Part shown: positions 43,686 to 55,496 of the stretch, piece after piece
Numbering within the stretch: position 1 is the first letter of the stretch
Layout of the letters: each line of letters begins with the position of its first letter
Assembly: GCF_001653235.2 (NCBI RefSeq)
Contig: NC_035791.1
Location: 1,178,001 to 1,242,000 of the forward strand
Direction: 5' to 3'
From: Pochonia chlamydosporia 170
Lineage: Eukaryota; Ascomycota; Sordariomycetes; Hypocreales; Clavicipitaceae
Length of the DNA stretch: 64,000 bases
The notes under the pieces: generated by a model
What the model was told of the DNA's origin: nothing
Databases searched by the model: none
Seen by the model: only the letters and a program-made list of their open reading frames with translations
Position numbers and translations under genes: made by a program

Positions 43686-45288
43686 ATGACGACTCGCAAC
43701 TTACTCTCGGGTCCTGTCACTTTATCTGCTGCAGCATCAAAAAGCAGAAATGTTCTTCATGCTCTCGAGTACCCTCAGCAGAAGGAGAAGTTCTACGAGC
43801 GCATCGAGACATTTCGTCCGCTTCTGGCCGATCTTGTAGCACATCATCTTGGCACCAAACCGGCCAATGTTACTATTTCCCCACAAGATTACTGGCGACA
43901 TGGGTCATTTAACCTTTGTATACCTGTTTGTGTCGACACCTCGGCACAGCCAACTCTCCCACAGTTCGTGTTCCTCCGCTTCCCGCTGCCTTATCGCGTT
44001 GGAGAAGCAACAAGGCCTGGAAACTCAGACGAGAAGATCAACTGTGAGGCCACAACATATGCCTGGCTCCAAGAGAATTGTCCCTCAGTCCCAATACCGC
44101 ATCTTTACGGCTTTGGACTATCCACAAACCAAAGAGTAAGTGCCTCGACCTGTGACTGCCAAATTACTGACCGTTTTGTCCTTCCATAGTATACGAGCGT
44201 TGAATTCTTTCCATGGTGGTCGCGTTGGTTCTGGCAAGCTCGTCGCTATATTCTTGCTAAATTTGGCTACCCCCACCCAACCTTCAAAATATCTGCATCA
44301 TAACTCTAACCACTTTGCCGACCTTGATATCGGTTACATTCTTATCCAAACTATTACCTCCGGGGAGATGCTTTCGGAATCCTGGGACGAGAACGTTGAC
44401 GATGTCCGCCTTCAAGACAACCTGCAGCGGAGTCTCGCTAGGATAATGCTCTCTCTTGCCAGAATTCCGCTCCCTCGTATCGGAGCATTCCGACTGGATG
44501 ACAAGGGGTATTTGCAATTAGACAACCGCCCACTGAATGTCATGTTTGCCATGCATGAGAATGAAGGCATCCCTCTTGATATTTCCAGAGATACCACATT
44601 TTCTACAACAAATGATTTTGTCCTACAGCATTTAGCAGCCTTTGACAACCGGCTTCTCTACCAGCCAAACGCCATAAGCAGCTGTGACGATGCGTGCTAC
44701 CAAATGACTAGTCTAACTGCCGCAAGAGCTATATTCCCCCAGATGTTCCGAAAAGACTTTTGCAATGGCCCTTTTGTATTTTGTTTCACCGATCTACACC
44801 GAAGTAACATATTCGTTAACGAGGACTGGAACGTTACTTGCATTATTGATCTAGAATTTGCTTGCTCTTTACCAATTGAATTTGTACAGCCTCCATACTG
44901 GCTTAGTGGTAAACTGATCGACGAGATTGAACCCGTCGGATTCGCCCCGAAACATGCCGCGTTTGTCGATATCCTAGAGCAAGAAGAACAACTTCAGACA
45001 AACCAAACAGACGCAGAACCCCTCTCGGGTATCATGCGGCAAGCGTGGAGGAACGGGGCGTTTTGGGCCACGCTAGCGATACGAGATCCGGTAGCCTTCA
45101 CGGAGATTTTCTACGATCGTATATTACCCAGCTACTTCTCTTACTCCCCGGAAGAACTAGAAAAGGCCGACTACAGCTTTTATGCACGTCTTTGGCGCCC
45201 CGACATCTCTAGCATCATTGACAAGAAACTGCAGGACCGGGACTCATATTTGGAGAGACTGAATCGAGTCTTTACTGACTCTTCCTGA
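43686..45288 (+). CDS. APH-fold phosphotransferase family protein, with one apparent frameshift
   Basis: Exon 1 is 43686-44135 and exon 2 starts at 44190 (54-bp intron GTAAGT...CATAG). It is a long aminoglycoside-phosphotransferase-type protein common in ascomycetes: LRFPLPYRVGEA and EKINCEATTYAWLQEN in the N-lobe, VPIPHLYGFGLS, then IGYILIQTITSGEMLSESW. The catalytic block is CFTDLHRSNIFVNEDWN with the Asp of DLHRSN, followed by IIDLEFACSLPIEF and PPYWLSG. Exon 2 starts in one frame (TSVEFFPWWSRWFWQARR, then LAKFGYP) but the rest is read in another. A single extra base within a C5 or A4 run at about 44271-44289 explains this. It is either a recent disabling mutation or an assembly error. Substrate is unknown; fungal members are rarely characterised. 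Confidence 0.75.
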
Positions 45289-46771
45289 TGATATCCCCCA
45301 GCCTGCTAGGTATATGCGTCCACTTTCATTATTTGTTTACTTTTTTAACATAGGTCTCACGCTCCTGTGCCTAGACTGCCATTATATCTGCCATCTGCTA
45401 TAGTATACCTGGTAGTGAGAGATATTTGTAAGATATTCTACAAGTAGAGTTGAATCACTTGCTACGATATATGGGCCCTTCTGAATAAATGCATCTTTCA
45501 ACGTTTCTTGGTTACAGATTCATCACACTCGCCCTCCCCTTAAGCCACTTTGATGGCTGTTAGAAGCTATTTGACATGACTTGCTAATTGTGTGTACGTG
45601 TCTCCACGTCGCGGGAATGACATCGAGGATGAGGCTGAGCGTCCGTCTACGTACTCGGCTTGACACAAAACTGTCCGATGATTTGGATATGGAATGCCCT
45701 CAAGAATGAGCAGCGGTACATCAACCTGATTGTCGGCCAGACGCACTGGTAGAGGGCATTGTGAGAACTGGCGGGAAATCGGCAAATTCTAACACGGTCG
45801 CCTGTCATGATGGTAGGCTTTAAGTGGTCTGGTTGCATTGGAAACAAACGATCAAATCACCAGAAATTTGATACATGGCAAAAGAGAGGTTGATGACAGT
45901 TGACATCTGGTCTGGCCGCGCTTGTTGTCCATCAAACTTGCTGGGGCTGGGGATTAAGTACCTAGGTACTCCATGCTTCCTTCGGCGGCCCGACGTTCCC
46001 CCGGGCCTGTGACTTGTCGGTGGGTGAATCTTTGGGTTTCGTCTCCTGGCGACCAAGCTGCGATCAAATCATCGTGATGGATCATTGAAGCCTTTCTCAC
46101 TCCAGAAACCAGATGGAAGGTCAAGGCCGTGCGAAAAATTGTTCTATGCGGCCCTATTTACGAGGTTAATGGACCCGTGAAACTGAGCTATTGGCCCATT
46201 GGTAAATATGCTGAGATAGCTAGTTTGACTTGATAGTTCCGAAGTAGGGGCCGAACATCATGGGTACAACTTTTAAATAGTAGAGTGGTTCCTTGATTGA
46301 TAAACTAGACGATGTATTGGTTGTAAATTCGGACAACGAAATGGTGTTATGTTCAAAACCGCTGTTGCTATCATTACGGATCATCTATGTGAGAAAGTGC
46401 ACCTTAAACGCGGTATTCATTCACCCACTGGTGTGAATAAAAGAACTAAAGATTGAGTAGGCCGTTAGGCTCGTCGGGCTTGGCTGTTCAACAGGAAATT
46501 CATGTCTCTTTCAATGCGGTCGAAGTTGAGCAACACAACCAGCATATCAGCCTCCCCTCAAAAAAGAGTTATGGTCCCAGGCAGCCACTCGGTGTCATCC
46601 CAACATGGAATATCGTGGGTCAATTTAACTCAGTTCAATGACAAATTCGAACGCCCTCTAGCCCGAAATTAGGGACATATATATACGGGTACACACAGCA
46701 CACGATTTTAGCGTTATGTTGCGGCTGTATCGACGTGCTCTGCCTCTTCCAGCTTCTCCTTAATTATCACG
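45289..46771. other. Intergenic, no gene supported
   Basis: A minus-strand frame at 45567-45785 has ordinary protein-like composition (NQVDVPLLILEGIPYPN) but no known family, no upstream exon and no signal peptide. It is left uncalled. Confidence 0.35.
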
Positions 46772-48229
46772 ATGACTTCCAAGCCAGAAGTCCATACCCA
46801 ATTCACCGTCTCATCAGCATGCCTCTGTTTCGGACATCTCCATAATATATGGCACGGCAAGTCCATGCCCATCCAGCCCTTTCCCACCAGCCTTAGGCGC
46901 GCATCAGGTGGGACAGTTAAATGCCAAATCATCCAATTCAATGTTGCTGCACAAAATGGGACGTGGTTGGTCTATCAACTTGTGGAAAAGGGGTCTAAAC
47001 ATGTTGAGGGTTGGTTTGCTTGCCACTCAGATGTCGATCCCGAGATAGAAATCGACAAAATTATTCGCGTCTCTGGATCACCTTACGAAGGAGATAGCGG
47101 GAGTCAATTCCATGATAAGAAGACTGTCGCGGCAGGTGTGCTTCCAGTCAATCGGTACGACTGGGGCTGGTACGACAGACGCTGCCAGGACCAAGTACGC
47201 GAAGAAGCCGGGGAGACAGAGCAGGACCCTGAAACGATTGGGTGCTTCGAGGAGGTTGGTCTTGTAGACTATGGACACGCGGAGGAGTACGTCGAGAAAT
47301 GGAAAGGTGTGGCAAGTCGAGAGAGAGAGAACCAGCCGCACGGCATTTGGATGACCATTGGACTGGAGTACATGTTTGGCCGATTTGGCTTTGATGACGA
47401 GCATACGGCAGCGAGATCGTTCCTATGGTTCACGTCAGACACGTTCTTCACGCACACGACCTTTCGAGGGATGGAACGAACGTTGAAAATTTACGAGACA
47501 GATGAACAGAGGTTTCAGCGACGTCTAAGAGAAGGGTACAACTTTGACGGACTGGAGTCATTGCATGAGATGGCCGGCTACCGGAGCAGTTTGGCCGGCG
47601 TGGTGCCATCACAGGCGGAAGCCTTAGGACCTTACGACGCAGCGGACTATATTCTGCATGCAACAGACGTGGATGCCATCCGAGTGAGGCCCCGCATCGG
47701 AGCACCCGAGTTCCCAACCCAGTGGAACGCTGCAAATATCGCACTACTAAATAACATCTTGATGAGCTATCTCGAGAAGTTTGTCGCCCCGGCCTCGTCT
47801 GCCCACGACACGACCACTTCAGCAGCTGCTTCTCTGTTCCCCAAGCGTGAACATGTGCCATCTGTCGACCAGTTCATGTACGGCTTCATGACGAAACCAA
47901 ATTCTGATTCTATAGAAGGGTATGATAGAGCTGCAGTTGGGGCGCGAGTCAAGCGATTCTTGACACGCCTATGTGAGGATAATAGTTTGATAAGAGACGA
48001 TGGGTTTGTGGCAGGGCTGGTAGCTTGTGTTGCGTATTTAGCCTCCGAGGTGTTGGAGTTGGCGAATAATTGTAGGCTTGACAATCGGGTAACTGGTATT
48101 GTTCCACGTCATATAAGGACGGTGGTGATAAATGACAATGAATTGTTTGACGTGTTTCGATTCTCGAGCATGTATTGGTACGGCGGTGTGGTGGGATGGG
48201 TTGCTGATGATGGTCAGGGAAATGAATAG
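46772..48229 (+). CDS. Unrecognised protein with a C-terminal histone H2A-like fold
   Basis: An intronless 485-residue frame. Residues 1-380 match no family I know; they contain [20 protein letters not shown], several aromatic and acidic stretches, and a predicted helix [17 protein letters not shown]. Residues about 385-476 align without gaps to the H2A core. VGARVKRFL corresponds to the alpha-1 lead (VGRVHRLL), [12 protein letters not shown] to the long alpha-2, and [13 protein letters not shown] then NDNELF to loop 2 and alpha-3. By hand count 21 of 44 positions are identical to H2A over alpha-2 to alpha-C. Of the acidic-patch residues, those at H2A positions 61, 64, 90 and 92 are kept, while 56 and 91 are not, and the DNA-contacting Arg77 is Gly. 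There is no N-terminal histone tail. A chromatin or dimerisation role is an inference. The neighbour downstream converges. Confidence 0.82.
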   Translation: MTSKPEVHTQFTVSSACLCFGHLHNIWHGKSMPIQPFPTSLRRASGGTVKCQIIQFNVAAQNGTWLVYQLVEKGSKHVEGWFACHSDVDPEIEIDKIIRVSGSPYEGDSGSQFHDKKTVAAGVLPVNRYDWGWYDRRCQDQVREEAGETEQDPETIGCFEEVGLVDYGHAEEYVEKWKGVASRERENQPHGIWMTIGLEYMFGRFGFDDEHTAARSFLWFTSDTFFTHTTFRGMERTLKIYETDEQRFQRRLREGYNFDGLESLHEMAGYRSSLAGVVPSQAEALGPYDAADYILHATDVDAIRVRPRIGAPEFPTQWNAANIALLNNILMSYLEKFVAPASSAHDTTTSAAASLFPKREHVPSVDQFMYGFMTKPNSDSIEGYDRAAVGARVKRFLTRLCEDNSLIRDDGFVAGLVACVAYLASEVLELANNCRLDNRVTGIVPRHIRTVVINDNELFDVFRFSSMYWYGGVVGWVADDGQGNE

Positions 48230-48707
48230 GTTACGAAGCCAAAGCAAGAGAATGGTATAGAAACCAGAAACGTCATTCTGAGTAGTGGATGCGCAGAAGG
48301 AGTGGTGGCTGGCACATAAACCAGGTAAATATGTCTTTTCTATTCGAATTGGCACGCTGCGATAGATACTAGTTATTGAGAGGGAAATCATTAACTGAAA
48401 GAACTATCTGAAGTAATGAAAAGCGACTTTGTAACCAAATTGGGCTATTGAAGGGAAATGCAAACTCAAAGAAACAATGAATGCGGAAATATTGAACCCA
48501 TAGTGCCTCAACTGTCCCGTCCACATTGTCCACCATGACACTAGATCTGGTCAAGTTTAGAAAGAAACAGCAACAACTTTTTCCCAAGCTCTACAATTGT
48601 TCCATAAGTGTTCCCGTCTGCCCTGCCACTTATACGGACACAGCATCGCGGATTAATTACCCTTTAGCCTCATCCAGGAGTACCCCAGCTTCGTCTGTGT
48701 CCGATTC
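48230..48707. other. Convergent intergenic region
   Basis: 3' ends of the H2A-like gene and the hypothetical gene. No other feature seen. Confidence 0.4.
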
Positions 48708-49946
48708 TCATCGCCAAATTCTAGTTTCCTGTTTTCCCCTTGCCTGTTTTCCCATTGCGACTGTATAACACACCATGCCCCTGTCCAGGCCACGTTCCCT
48801 TTTCTGCGATACAAAGTAGCGGGGACAATGCACAGATCGACGAGCCTCATTTCCGTCCCGCACTCCGCCATAACGGCAAATCTCAACGGATTTCGAGTAG
48901 GTGTCCCGAGACTCCTGCCACGGTTTCAGCTTTTGGTCGTCGAGGCACGAAGCGCTCTGTTTTGCTCCCTCGGGTTGCGGCATCCCCAGCTTCTGAGTCA
49001 GGTCGTCATCGACTTTAGGGGAAGCTTGTGTAATTATGTCGTTTAACCTAGCTAGAAGCTCCGGAACGAATTCGTTGTCGTTCCCAACGTCTATAGCCTG
49101 TTGTACGTAAGGTTCTGCTAGCGCAATGGCGACCTCAAAAGTATTCTGGAACTGCTTCTCATTCCACCGAGGCTCATTTCCGTCACAGTGGTGGTTCTGC
49201 TCCGTAAATGTCACAATATCGTGAAGCAGCACTTCCGGGCCGCAAGATATGTCTAACGAGTTCTCTGTGGGTGGTACGTCAAAATACCCCTTACTCTCGC
49301 TTTGGCATTCCTGGCCTGGCAGAGCGGGCTGAGACGATGAAGTGTCCAGTTGTTCCATAGGCTGGTCTTGAACTCCCCTGATCTGATCGTTATTTTGCGT
49401 AAGGAGCTTGTGGAGATTCGGCATCGTCACAGGATTCACCCCAAACATATCCACAGATGGCATTTTGGCCCAGTTCGCGCCTTCACCCTCGTGCGTTTCG
49501 GTGCGGAGTGTTGTCCTGATTGGACTGTGATTGACCTCGTTGCCCGATGCTCTTTCGAGTAGCCGCCTCAAGGGTTGGTCATTGAAACGTGGTTTAGCCA
49601 GATCAGAAGTCTCAGGTACCATATCCGGTACCTCTGGTAATGGGCTTGGTCCCCTCGGTGTGACATCGCCTGTAGGCGTCGAGGCTTCTTCCGCTGTGGT
49701 TGATGGTTGCCGCTCGGTAGTCGACGAGTCTCCGTCGCCGTCGTACTTTCTGGGATCAACAATTTCTTCTTTTTGGCCTGAAATTTTGCTTCTGGCTTCT
49801 TGTGCCTCGGGCTGTTGGATAACGATTGGCGCTTTGCTGATCTTACCTTTCGGATGGTCCTCGATTGGCTTGTGTAGTATTGGGTCGGCAATCGCGGAAT
49901 CCATGTTTGCGTTTCTCGCTCCGGTGGTGATTGTATCTACCGACAT
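48708..49946 (-). CDS. Hypothetical, largely disordered protein
   Basis: A 412-residue uninterrupted frame with no family I recognise. The first ~200 residues are rich in Ser, Thr, Pro, Glu and Asp, with typical intrinsically disordered composition, for example STTERQPSTTAEEASTP and RGPSPLPEVPDMVPE. A more ordered part (about 230-310) contains EVLLHDIVTFTEQNHHCDGN and NTFEVAIALAEPYVQQA, which look helical. The last 60 residues are basic and could instead be read-through past a missed 3' intron. No signal peptide or membrane helix. Length and steady codon use argue for a real gene. It converges with the H2A-like gene. Confidence 0.55.
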   Translation of the reverse strand: MSVDTITTGARNANMDSAIADPILHKPIEDHPKGKISKAPIVIQQPEAQEARSKISGQKEEIVDPRKYDGDGDSSTTERQPSTTAEEASTPTGDVTPRGPSPLPEVPDMVPETSDLAKPRFNDQPLRRLLERASGNEVNHSPIRTTLRTETHEGEGANWAKMPSVDMFGVNPVTMPNLHKLLTQNNDQIRGVQDQPMEQLDTSSSQPALPGQECQSESKGYFDVPPTENSLDISCGPEVLLHDIVTFTEQNHHCDGNEPRWNEKQFQNTFEVAIALAEPYVQQAIDVGNDNEFVPELLARLNDIITQASPKVDDDLTQKLGMPQPEGAKQSASCLDDQKLKPWQESRDTYSKSVEICRYGGVRDGNEARRSVHCPRYFVSQKRERGLDRGMVCYTVAMGKQARGKQETRIWR

Positions 49947-51931
49947 TGCAGTTTTGGATCAGGTGCAATGTTGGGTTCCTTAATTCGCCGTTTTCTCTGG
50001 GACGTGTGTAGACGATGGCGAAATCCGGGCAATGGCTGGGTGTAAGGTGATGAAGGAGGTGCTTGTTGAGCTGCCGTATTTGAGTACCAGAAGCCCAAGG
50101 GGGGTTGCGAAGTGTATTAAACATTCTCCAGCAATGAACGACCCAAGGAAAACCTGATTCATGTGTGCTCTGAACTGTGTGTGTACTATATGATGATGCC
50201 TGAAATGCTTTGCCTTCAACTGTACCTGTATCCCTGTCAATTGTACTGGCATGATTCAACCTCTTCATGAATTACACTGTTCAATATTCCATGTGAGGCA
50301 CACATCGAAGTTGATAGTATCTGTGCCGTGCTGTGCTGTTCAGCGGCTTGCGTATTCCTGGTTAGATGACCTATCACGAAATACAGTTCTGAACAAAGGA
50401 GCTTGACGGCTTTCCACCCCTGGCTTTGAACTCACAACGCATATTAATAGGGTCAGCCTAACCTGTAACAGTCGGTCGCACTGCGCTAGGATATGCACCT
50501 GTTCACTCTGTAAGTAAAAGTTTGTCCGGGAACTATTCACTTCCCCCTTGACGTAAGGCGACACGTAATTTCAGATGTGCACCTCGCTAGGACGTGATCA
50601 GAGGAAGTATTTAAGACCCAAAACCGGAACACGAAACAAGCCCAGTCCTAAATCGGGACGTCTCAGTATTATTATAAGGAAGCTAGAGCTGCTATTCGCA
50701 GTTATCTAGTTGGACTACCGGCCTCCAAAGAACTATGTCAAACTCCCCACAGCACGATGTTCTTCTCTTTCTTTTTTCCAGCTTTTGAATTCAAGGTCTT
50801 CCCGTGAAAGACGTGCAACTTCGTTTGAATTGTAGCTCTAAATGCGAATTTCCAAGTGAAAGTGAAACACGGTTCACCTCATCACGGTTAGGTCAACGCC
50901 TGGTCACAGGCTGTTTTAGAACTTGTCTATTAACCCTCTTTTTGGAAATGGTTGCGCTGGAAGGAATCTTCATGAGTATTCCGTACTTCATTCCGAATTC
51001 ATCTTTTCGGCATGGAATTTAGCTTCGCGGTCAATCAAAAAGGAACCTGGCCTGGAGTCAGCCGTATGCATCTCATCAAGGGGTCAGTGCTAGGAACGAA
51101 ATATAGGAAAGTTACAGCTTATCTGGCGCTTTATACCTTTTGCTGATTGTTTTGGACTTGTTGCTGACCTGGATTACGTGAGGACTGCATTTGAAGGGCA
51201 TGAGCCAGCGTCTCAAGCAGACATCTCTGGGTAGAGATCTCACTACTGTCACGTACCGAGGTAACAGCGATTTTGTGATGACAAGCAAAGCATGGAATAA
51301 GAGAAATGGAGGGACAGTGATGGATCTGGATCCCATTGTTGACATCAAAGCTGTAGATGAAGCAAACGACGTAAAGGCGTACCCCAGGAGCCCTTGATCT
51401 AGTGGCCAGGCTGGGATAGCGAGACAATGTAGAGTATATCGTGGTTCTACGCAGTAGGTTACCGGTATACCTTAGTCCGTTACCAAGTTACGGCGTGTTT
51501 CGTTCACTTTGGACAGCCCCTTTTAGCCAAATATGTGATTAGGCCATACGAATTCTATATACCATGAGGCAGAAAGGGGGGAGACATTTTGTCCGAGAAC
51601 GATGCCGAAAACATGTTGACATGTATGCACTTGAGAATTGTTGAATTTGCGAATGGGTAAGTCTATCGTGAGGCTGCCAGCGGACGGACAGACATGGCTG
51701 CCATCCATTCTTACCCGTGAACGCTACTTATACGCATTTTGCGGCCACAATAATTTGCTATAGAGTTATAGTAGTGCCGGTCTATTTGCAGTCACTCCGC
51801 AGGCCATCAACAATGGTCTACCGTACCACTTGCTCAATCCGTGATACAAATTCCACAACACCAAACGCAAAAATAACCACATTAGGCTAGGACAAACTAA
51901 ATACGCTGACATAATTCAAAGAATATCCTAA
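49947..51931. other. Gene-free stretch
   Basis: About 2 kb, moderately AT-rich, with only short motif-free frames. It contains the promoter of the hypothetical gene at its left end. No repeats or RNA genes were recognised. Confidence 0.4.
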
Positions 51932-53497
51932 CTACACCATCTGCTCTTGACTGTTGCGCCTCATCTCTTCATTAAAGTCGTTTTTGAAGTCTTGCATCAA
52001 CTCGCGAAATCTGTCCATAAACTCCCCCAGAGGCTGTGGTGCCACCTCAGCCTCAGAGCTGGAAACACCTTTGACTCCGCCTGAAGACCTGCGGAAGAAC
52101 TTCTTCGCTTGTTTAACTACCACGGCAGTTTGCCTTGCCAGTCTGTTTGACCGTCTGATATTCGCTGAAGGGACAGCATCATGACCTGGTCCATCATCAT
52201 GAGCATATTCTTCCTTCGACGCGTCTTCCAGGGACAGCGCCCCAATGTATGCATCGAGAACGGGCTTCTCGTGGCTGCTCTTTGCATTTACGGCTATGCA
52301 AACGCTCAGTCTGTGAATAGAAAAGCTGCACATTTGTGTGAGAATGTCATGAGCCTTATCCGTCAGCTTCCACACCTCCTTTTTCTGAGTGTCATCCATT
52401 TGCAGCGTGTAAGCTGGCATCTTCACAAAATTCTCGATTCCAATGACTGTTTCGCGGATCACGCTTTCTGGAGCCCTGAACCACTCTTTGTGAGCCCCCT
52501 GACAAAAAATGCAGTTGCTCACGATGAGGTTGAAATGCCGTAGTACAACATGGGCGATTCGCTCCGCTTGGTAGGCGCCACTGAAGTGGCCACCTTGGGT
52601 CTGATGGATGATCTTCGTATTGATTCCATAGCAGTTTTTGGGCTGACTGAGTCTTTTTATTGTGCTTTTTTCAGTGTATCCGACCTTGAAGTGGCCTGGT
52701 TCGTTGGTGCTTTCGAGGATGTAGACGATTCCTTTGGCCATCTTTTTGTCTGTAGGACGCTTGTACAGTTCTTCAAATATTGATGAACTATCTCTCATTG
52801 ATCCTGACCGCCGAAGATTGGCGCTGCCAAGTCCAGTGATTTTTGAAACGTCGGAGTCCAGGCTGACTTGTGTGACTTCTTCAGTTTGACTTGTAGTACC
52901 GTCATCTATGTCGATAACGCTGTTGTCGGCAGTGGTAATTGTTTCTTCTCCTAGTCCGACGACTTGACCGCCTGACACGATAACAGCTTGTTTGGTGAGA
53001 GTCGTGAGAGTGAGTTCTTTCAAATGGTCCGTTACCACGTTAACTGATTTCGGACTAGAAGGGAGCGTATCAACTGTATCATTGTCAGGTATCAGACTCG
53101 ATGCTGTCTCGTCGTTGGAATCTTGCTCGGCTTCCTGAGAGCCCTCAGAAGAAGCCGTAGTTTTTGGTGGCGAAGCACTCATAGATGACGGACTCCATTC
53201 TTCGAAAGCCTTCATGGCTTTCTCCCGGTGAGCCTGACTGCAATGTCTATATTCGACAAAGTGCCTGACATCCGCGCAGAACTTATCATCGACGTTTGGA
53301 ATTTTTGTGATTGCGTCAAATTTGGATTGTAGCTTCTCGACTTCTTCCCGTTCATCCAACCTGCCAGAATAATGTTTGCATCGTTTGTTATCTCTAGTTT
53401 TTGCTATGCAATTGCCATCGTACGGAGACCAGATACGAATGGAATCAACTTCATCCAGCACAACGGCGAGTGATTTGTAAAGAGGATTCTTATCCAT
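51932..53497 (-). CDS. T5orf172/MUG113-domain protein (GIY-YIG nuclease-like)
   Basis: An intronless 521-residue frame. The N-terminus carries NCIAKTRDNKRCKHYS, the short Cys-containing motif often found at the head of fungal T5orf172 proteins. A disordered Ser/Thr/Asp-rich middle (about 100-245) follows. The T5orf172 domain (about 256-352) has GIVYILESTNEPGHFKVGYT with the GIY-YIG-like first strands, KRLSQPKNCYGI, AERIAHVVLRHF with the conserved Glu/His helix, and HKEWFRA at its end. The C-terminus has a basic stretch, RRSNRLARQTAVVVKQAKK, and a predicted coiled coil. Known: the domain is related to GIY-YIG nucleases and occurs in phage and fungal proteins, including S. pombe Mug113. Activity in fungi is unproven. 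A nuclear role fits the basic region. Confidence 0.84.
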   Translation of the reverse strand: MDKNPLYKSLAVVLDEVDSIRIWSPYDGNCIAKTRDNKRCKHYSGRLDEREEVEKLQSKFDAITKIPNVDDKFCADVRHFVEYRHCSQAHREKAMKAFEEWSPSSMSASPPKTTASSEGSQEAEQDSNDETASSLIPDNDTVDTLPSSPKSVNVVTDHLKELTLTTLTKQAVIVSGGQVVGLGEETITTADNSVIDIDDGTTSQTEEVTQVSLDSDVSKITGLGSANLRRSGSMRDSSSIFEELYKRPTDKKMAKGIVYILESTNEPGHFKVGYTEKSTIKRLSQPKNCYGINTKIIHQTQGGHFSGAYQAERIAHVVLRHFNLIVSNCIFCQGAHKEWFRAPESVIRETVIGIENFVKMPAYTLQMDDTQKKEVWKLTDKAHDILTQMCSFSIHRLSVCIAVNAKSSHEKPVLDAYIGALSLEDASKEEYAHDDGPGHDAVPSANIRRSNRLARQTAVVVKQAKKFFRRSSGGVKGVSSSEAEVAPQPLGEFMDRFRELMQDFKNDFNEEMRRNSQEQMV

Positions 53498-55496
53498 GGT
53501 TTGAAGCTGTCAATAGCACCTGTCACTTGAGAGTGCACATGGAACAAGGGCTGAAATAGAGAGAGCCTCAAGCAATGGTTTCACTATCACTGATAGTATT
53601 TCAGGCTGGCGAAAGTCCTTGGTTCAAGTTACATCTGACCTTGCTGAGTGCCCACATATATTCAGGCAGGACCCCCCAGGCCACGAGCTGCTCTTTGATC
53701 TATTCCTGGCCCCTTTGATGCTGTGTAACTCTTGTGATCCGCTTTAGGTGACCGGCTCCGTGTGACGGCATACCCAACCAACCAGCTTGCATGCATTCGA
53801 TGGGGGTTGGTTATCAATTTATGTGCTTGATGACACCTAACAACAAGTGGAAATTGGCCCCCGTAGGTGTAAGTCATATTATACAGGGTTCTCTGTACAT
53901 GGCTCCATGTCTACCCTCCGCAGTTGAGCACAACGAGTGGCTGGGGAGCCGGTCCTACTTACACGGAGGACAAGGGCATCCTGCATGTTGGCTGCAGTGT
54001 CCCCAGACGTGTTTACTTGCAGCTGATAAGCTGCCTTGCTTCTTACCATGGGTCAAAACCCCGCCTCAAATTCGCTCCAAGGGGTTTGAACAGCTGGGCA
54101 GAATCGGGACTCTTTGAATGCTACCCTTCCCGGACGGAGGAGCTACTGGACGTGGCTGGGAAGCTGCAGACATATTTCCCAACGGGGAGGCAGGACAACC
54201 GTACGTGGCCGTCAAGAACAAACACAGAGGTCACGTTGAGCTAAATTAAAACCAGAATATGTGCACTGCCACTCTGACTTCACTTCTATATGTTGTAGAC
54301 AGTCAACTCTAAAAGCACCGGCTATATTCGTGAAGCCGCAACTACGCTCTAAGTTGCTGATGTATGCTGAGTTGGCCTCGGGCAGTTGACACGGACGCAC
54401 AAGTGTCTCGGCGCAAACTTCAGCCACCGTTGGGCTCAGATTCGGTTTTTGAGCGTACAGATTCTCAAAACTTGACAGGCTGTGGAGAGAAAACCGAAAG
54501 AACTGAGAAGTCGCAGCAGTTGGGGGCTTATGCATGTTGGTCCGCAACACACCCGATTGTGGAAAAGGCTGCATTGCCAAGAGAACGGTAGCATCGGCAG
54601 GCCCGAGTCATCTGATGGAACTCGTTGGACTGATTTCGAACTGCCTCTCACTTGATTATCCGGCAAAAAATTACGTCCTTGAGGTTTAGTGAGTGTGGAT
54701 AGTGGTTCGTGGTGAACTTGCTCAACCTCGATGTGGTTTCGCCTTCCAACGCTGTTGCCAATACATAGTGCCACTCTTACCAAATTGCCAGATTCAGATA
54801 AGACCCTTTTATGCAGGATGACACAACGCTTATGAATACATTGTTTTTGAGAAGACGGATCTTAATTGGCGGGATGTCTCACCTCGTCTCTTGATATTGT
54901 TCCAGAACGAACTCCGCCTAACGTCTCGCGAAATACGTGTGACAATATGGAAGTCCTATTTACAAGTTTAAGTGACGAGTTCAGCTCTAGGTCTATTACG
55001 GGAGCGATTGCTGGTTATCGTCCTTTTTCAGCATAGAATGTTAGTTGTAAGACTTCAAGCCGTGGAAGGCGAATGAGGGCTCGCGGCGGGCTCTTTGCGA
55101 ATGAAGAAGGTAAGGTGAAGGTTCAAAGTAGATGTAATACCTGAACCTCGATGGTTGAGCTCTGCATGGCATGAACTTTGAGGTCACGTCATGTGTTGAC
55201 ATCCGACGCTGAACTTCTCCCGACATTGGCATTAGGTGATGTCCATCAGATTATTACTGAACAGCCACGATTGTATGTAGTGGGATCAATTGAATAGATA
55301 TAACTAGACTTATACAGAAATGCTCGACTTTCCACCTAACGCTGTGGTCTGATTGCCCCAGTTCGTACGCTTTCAGGCCGCCAGAACTTCTCATTGTTTG
55401 ATGACCCGCAAACAGACCTTATAACAAATCCAACACACGTCCATTGGAGTTAGTCTAACCAAGAATACGGATAGCCTAGAGCTGAGTCTTCACAGA
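53498..55496. other. Gene-free stretch with one weak frame
   Basis: A plus-strand frame at 53924-54244 (starting MSTTSGWGAGPTY) is fairly open and GC-richer than its surroundings, but no family or second exon was recognised. Nothing else is supportable. Confidence 0.35.

Noticed and set aside
45567..45847. Short minus-strand frames with protein-like composition
   Set aside because: No recognised family, no signal peptide, and two overlapping frames compete.
53791..54244. Plus-strand frames of about 106 residues
   Set aside because: Two frames overlap and neither has a recognisable domain or splice partner.
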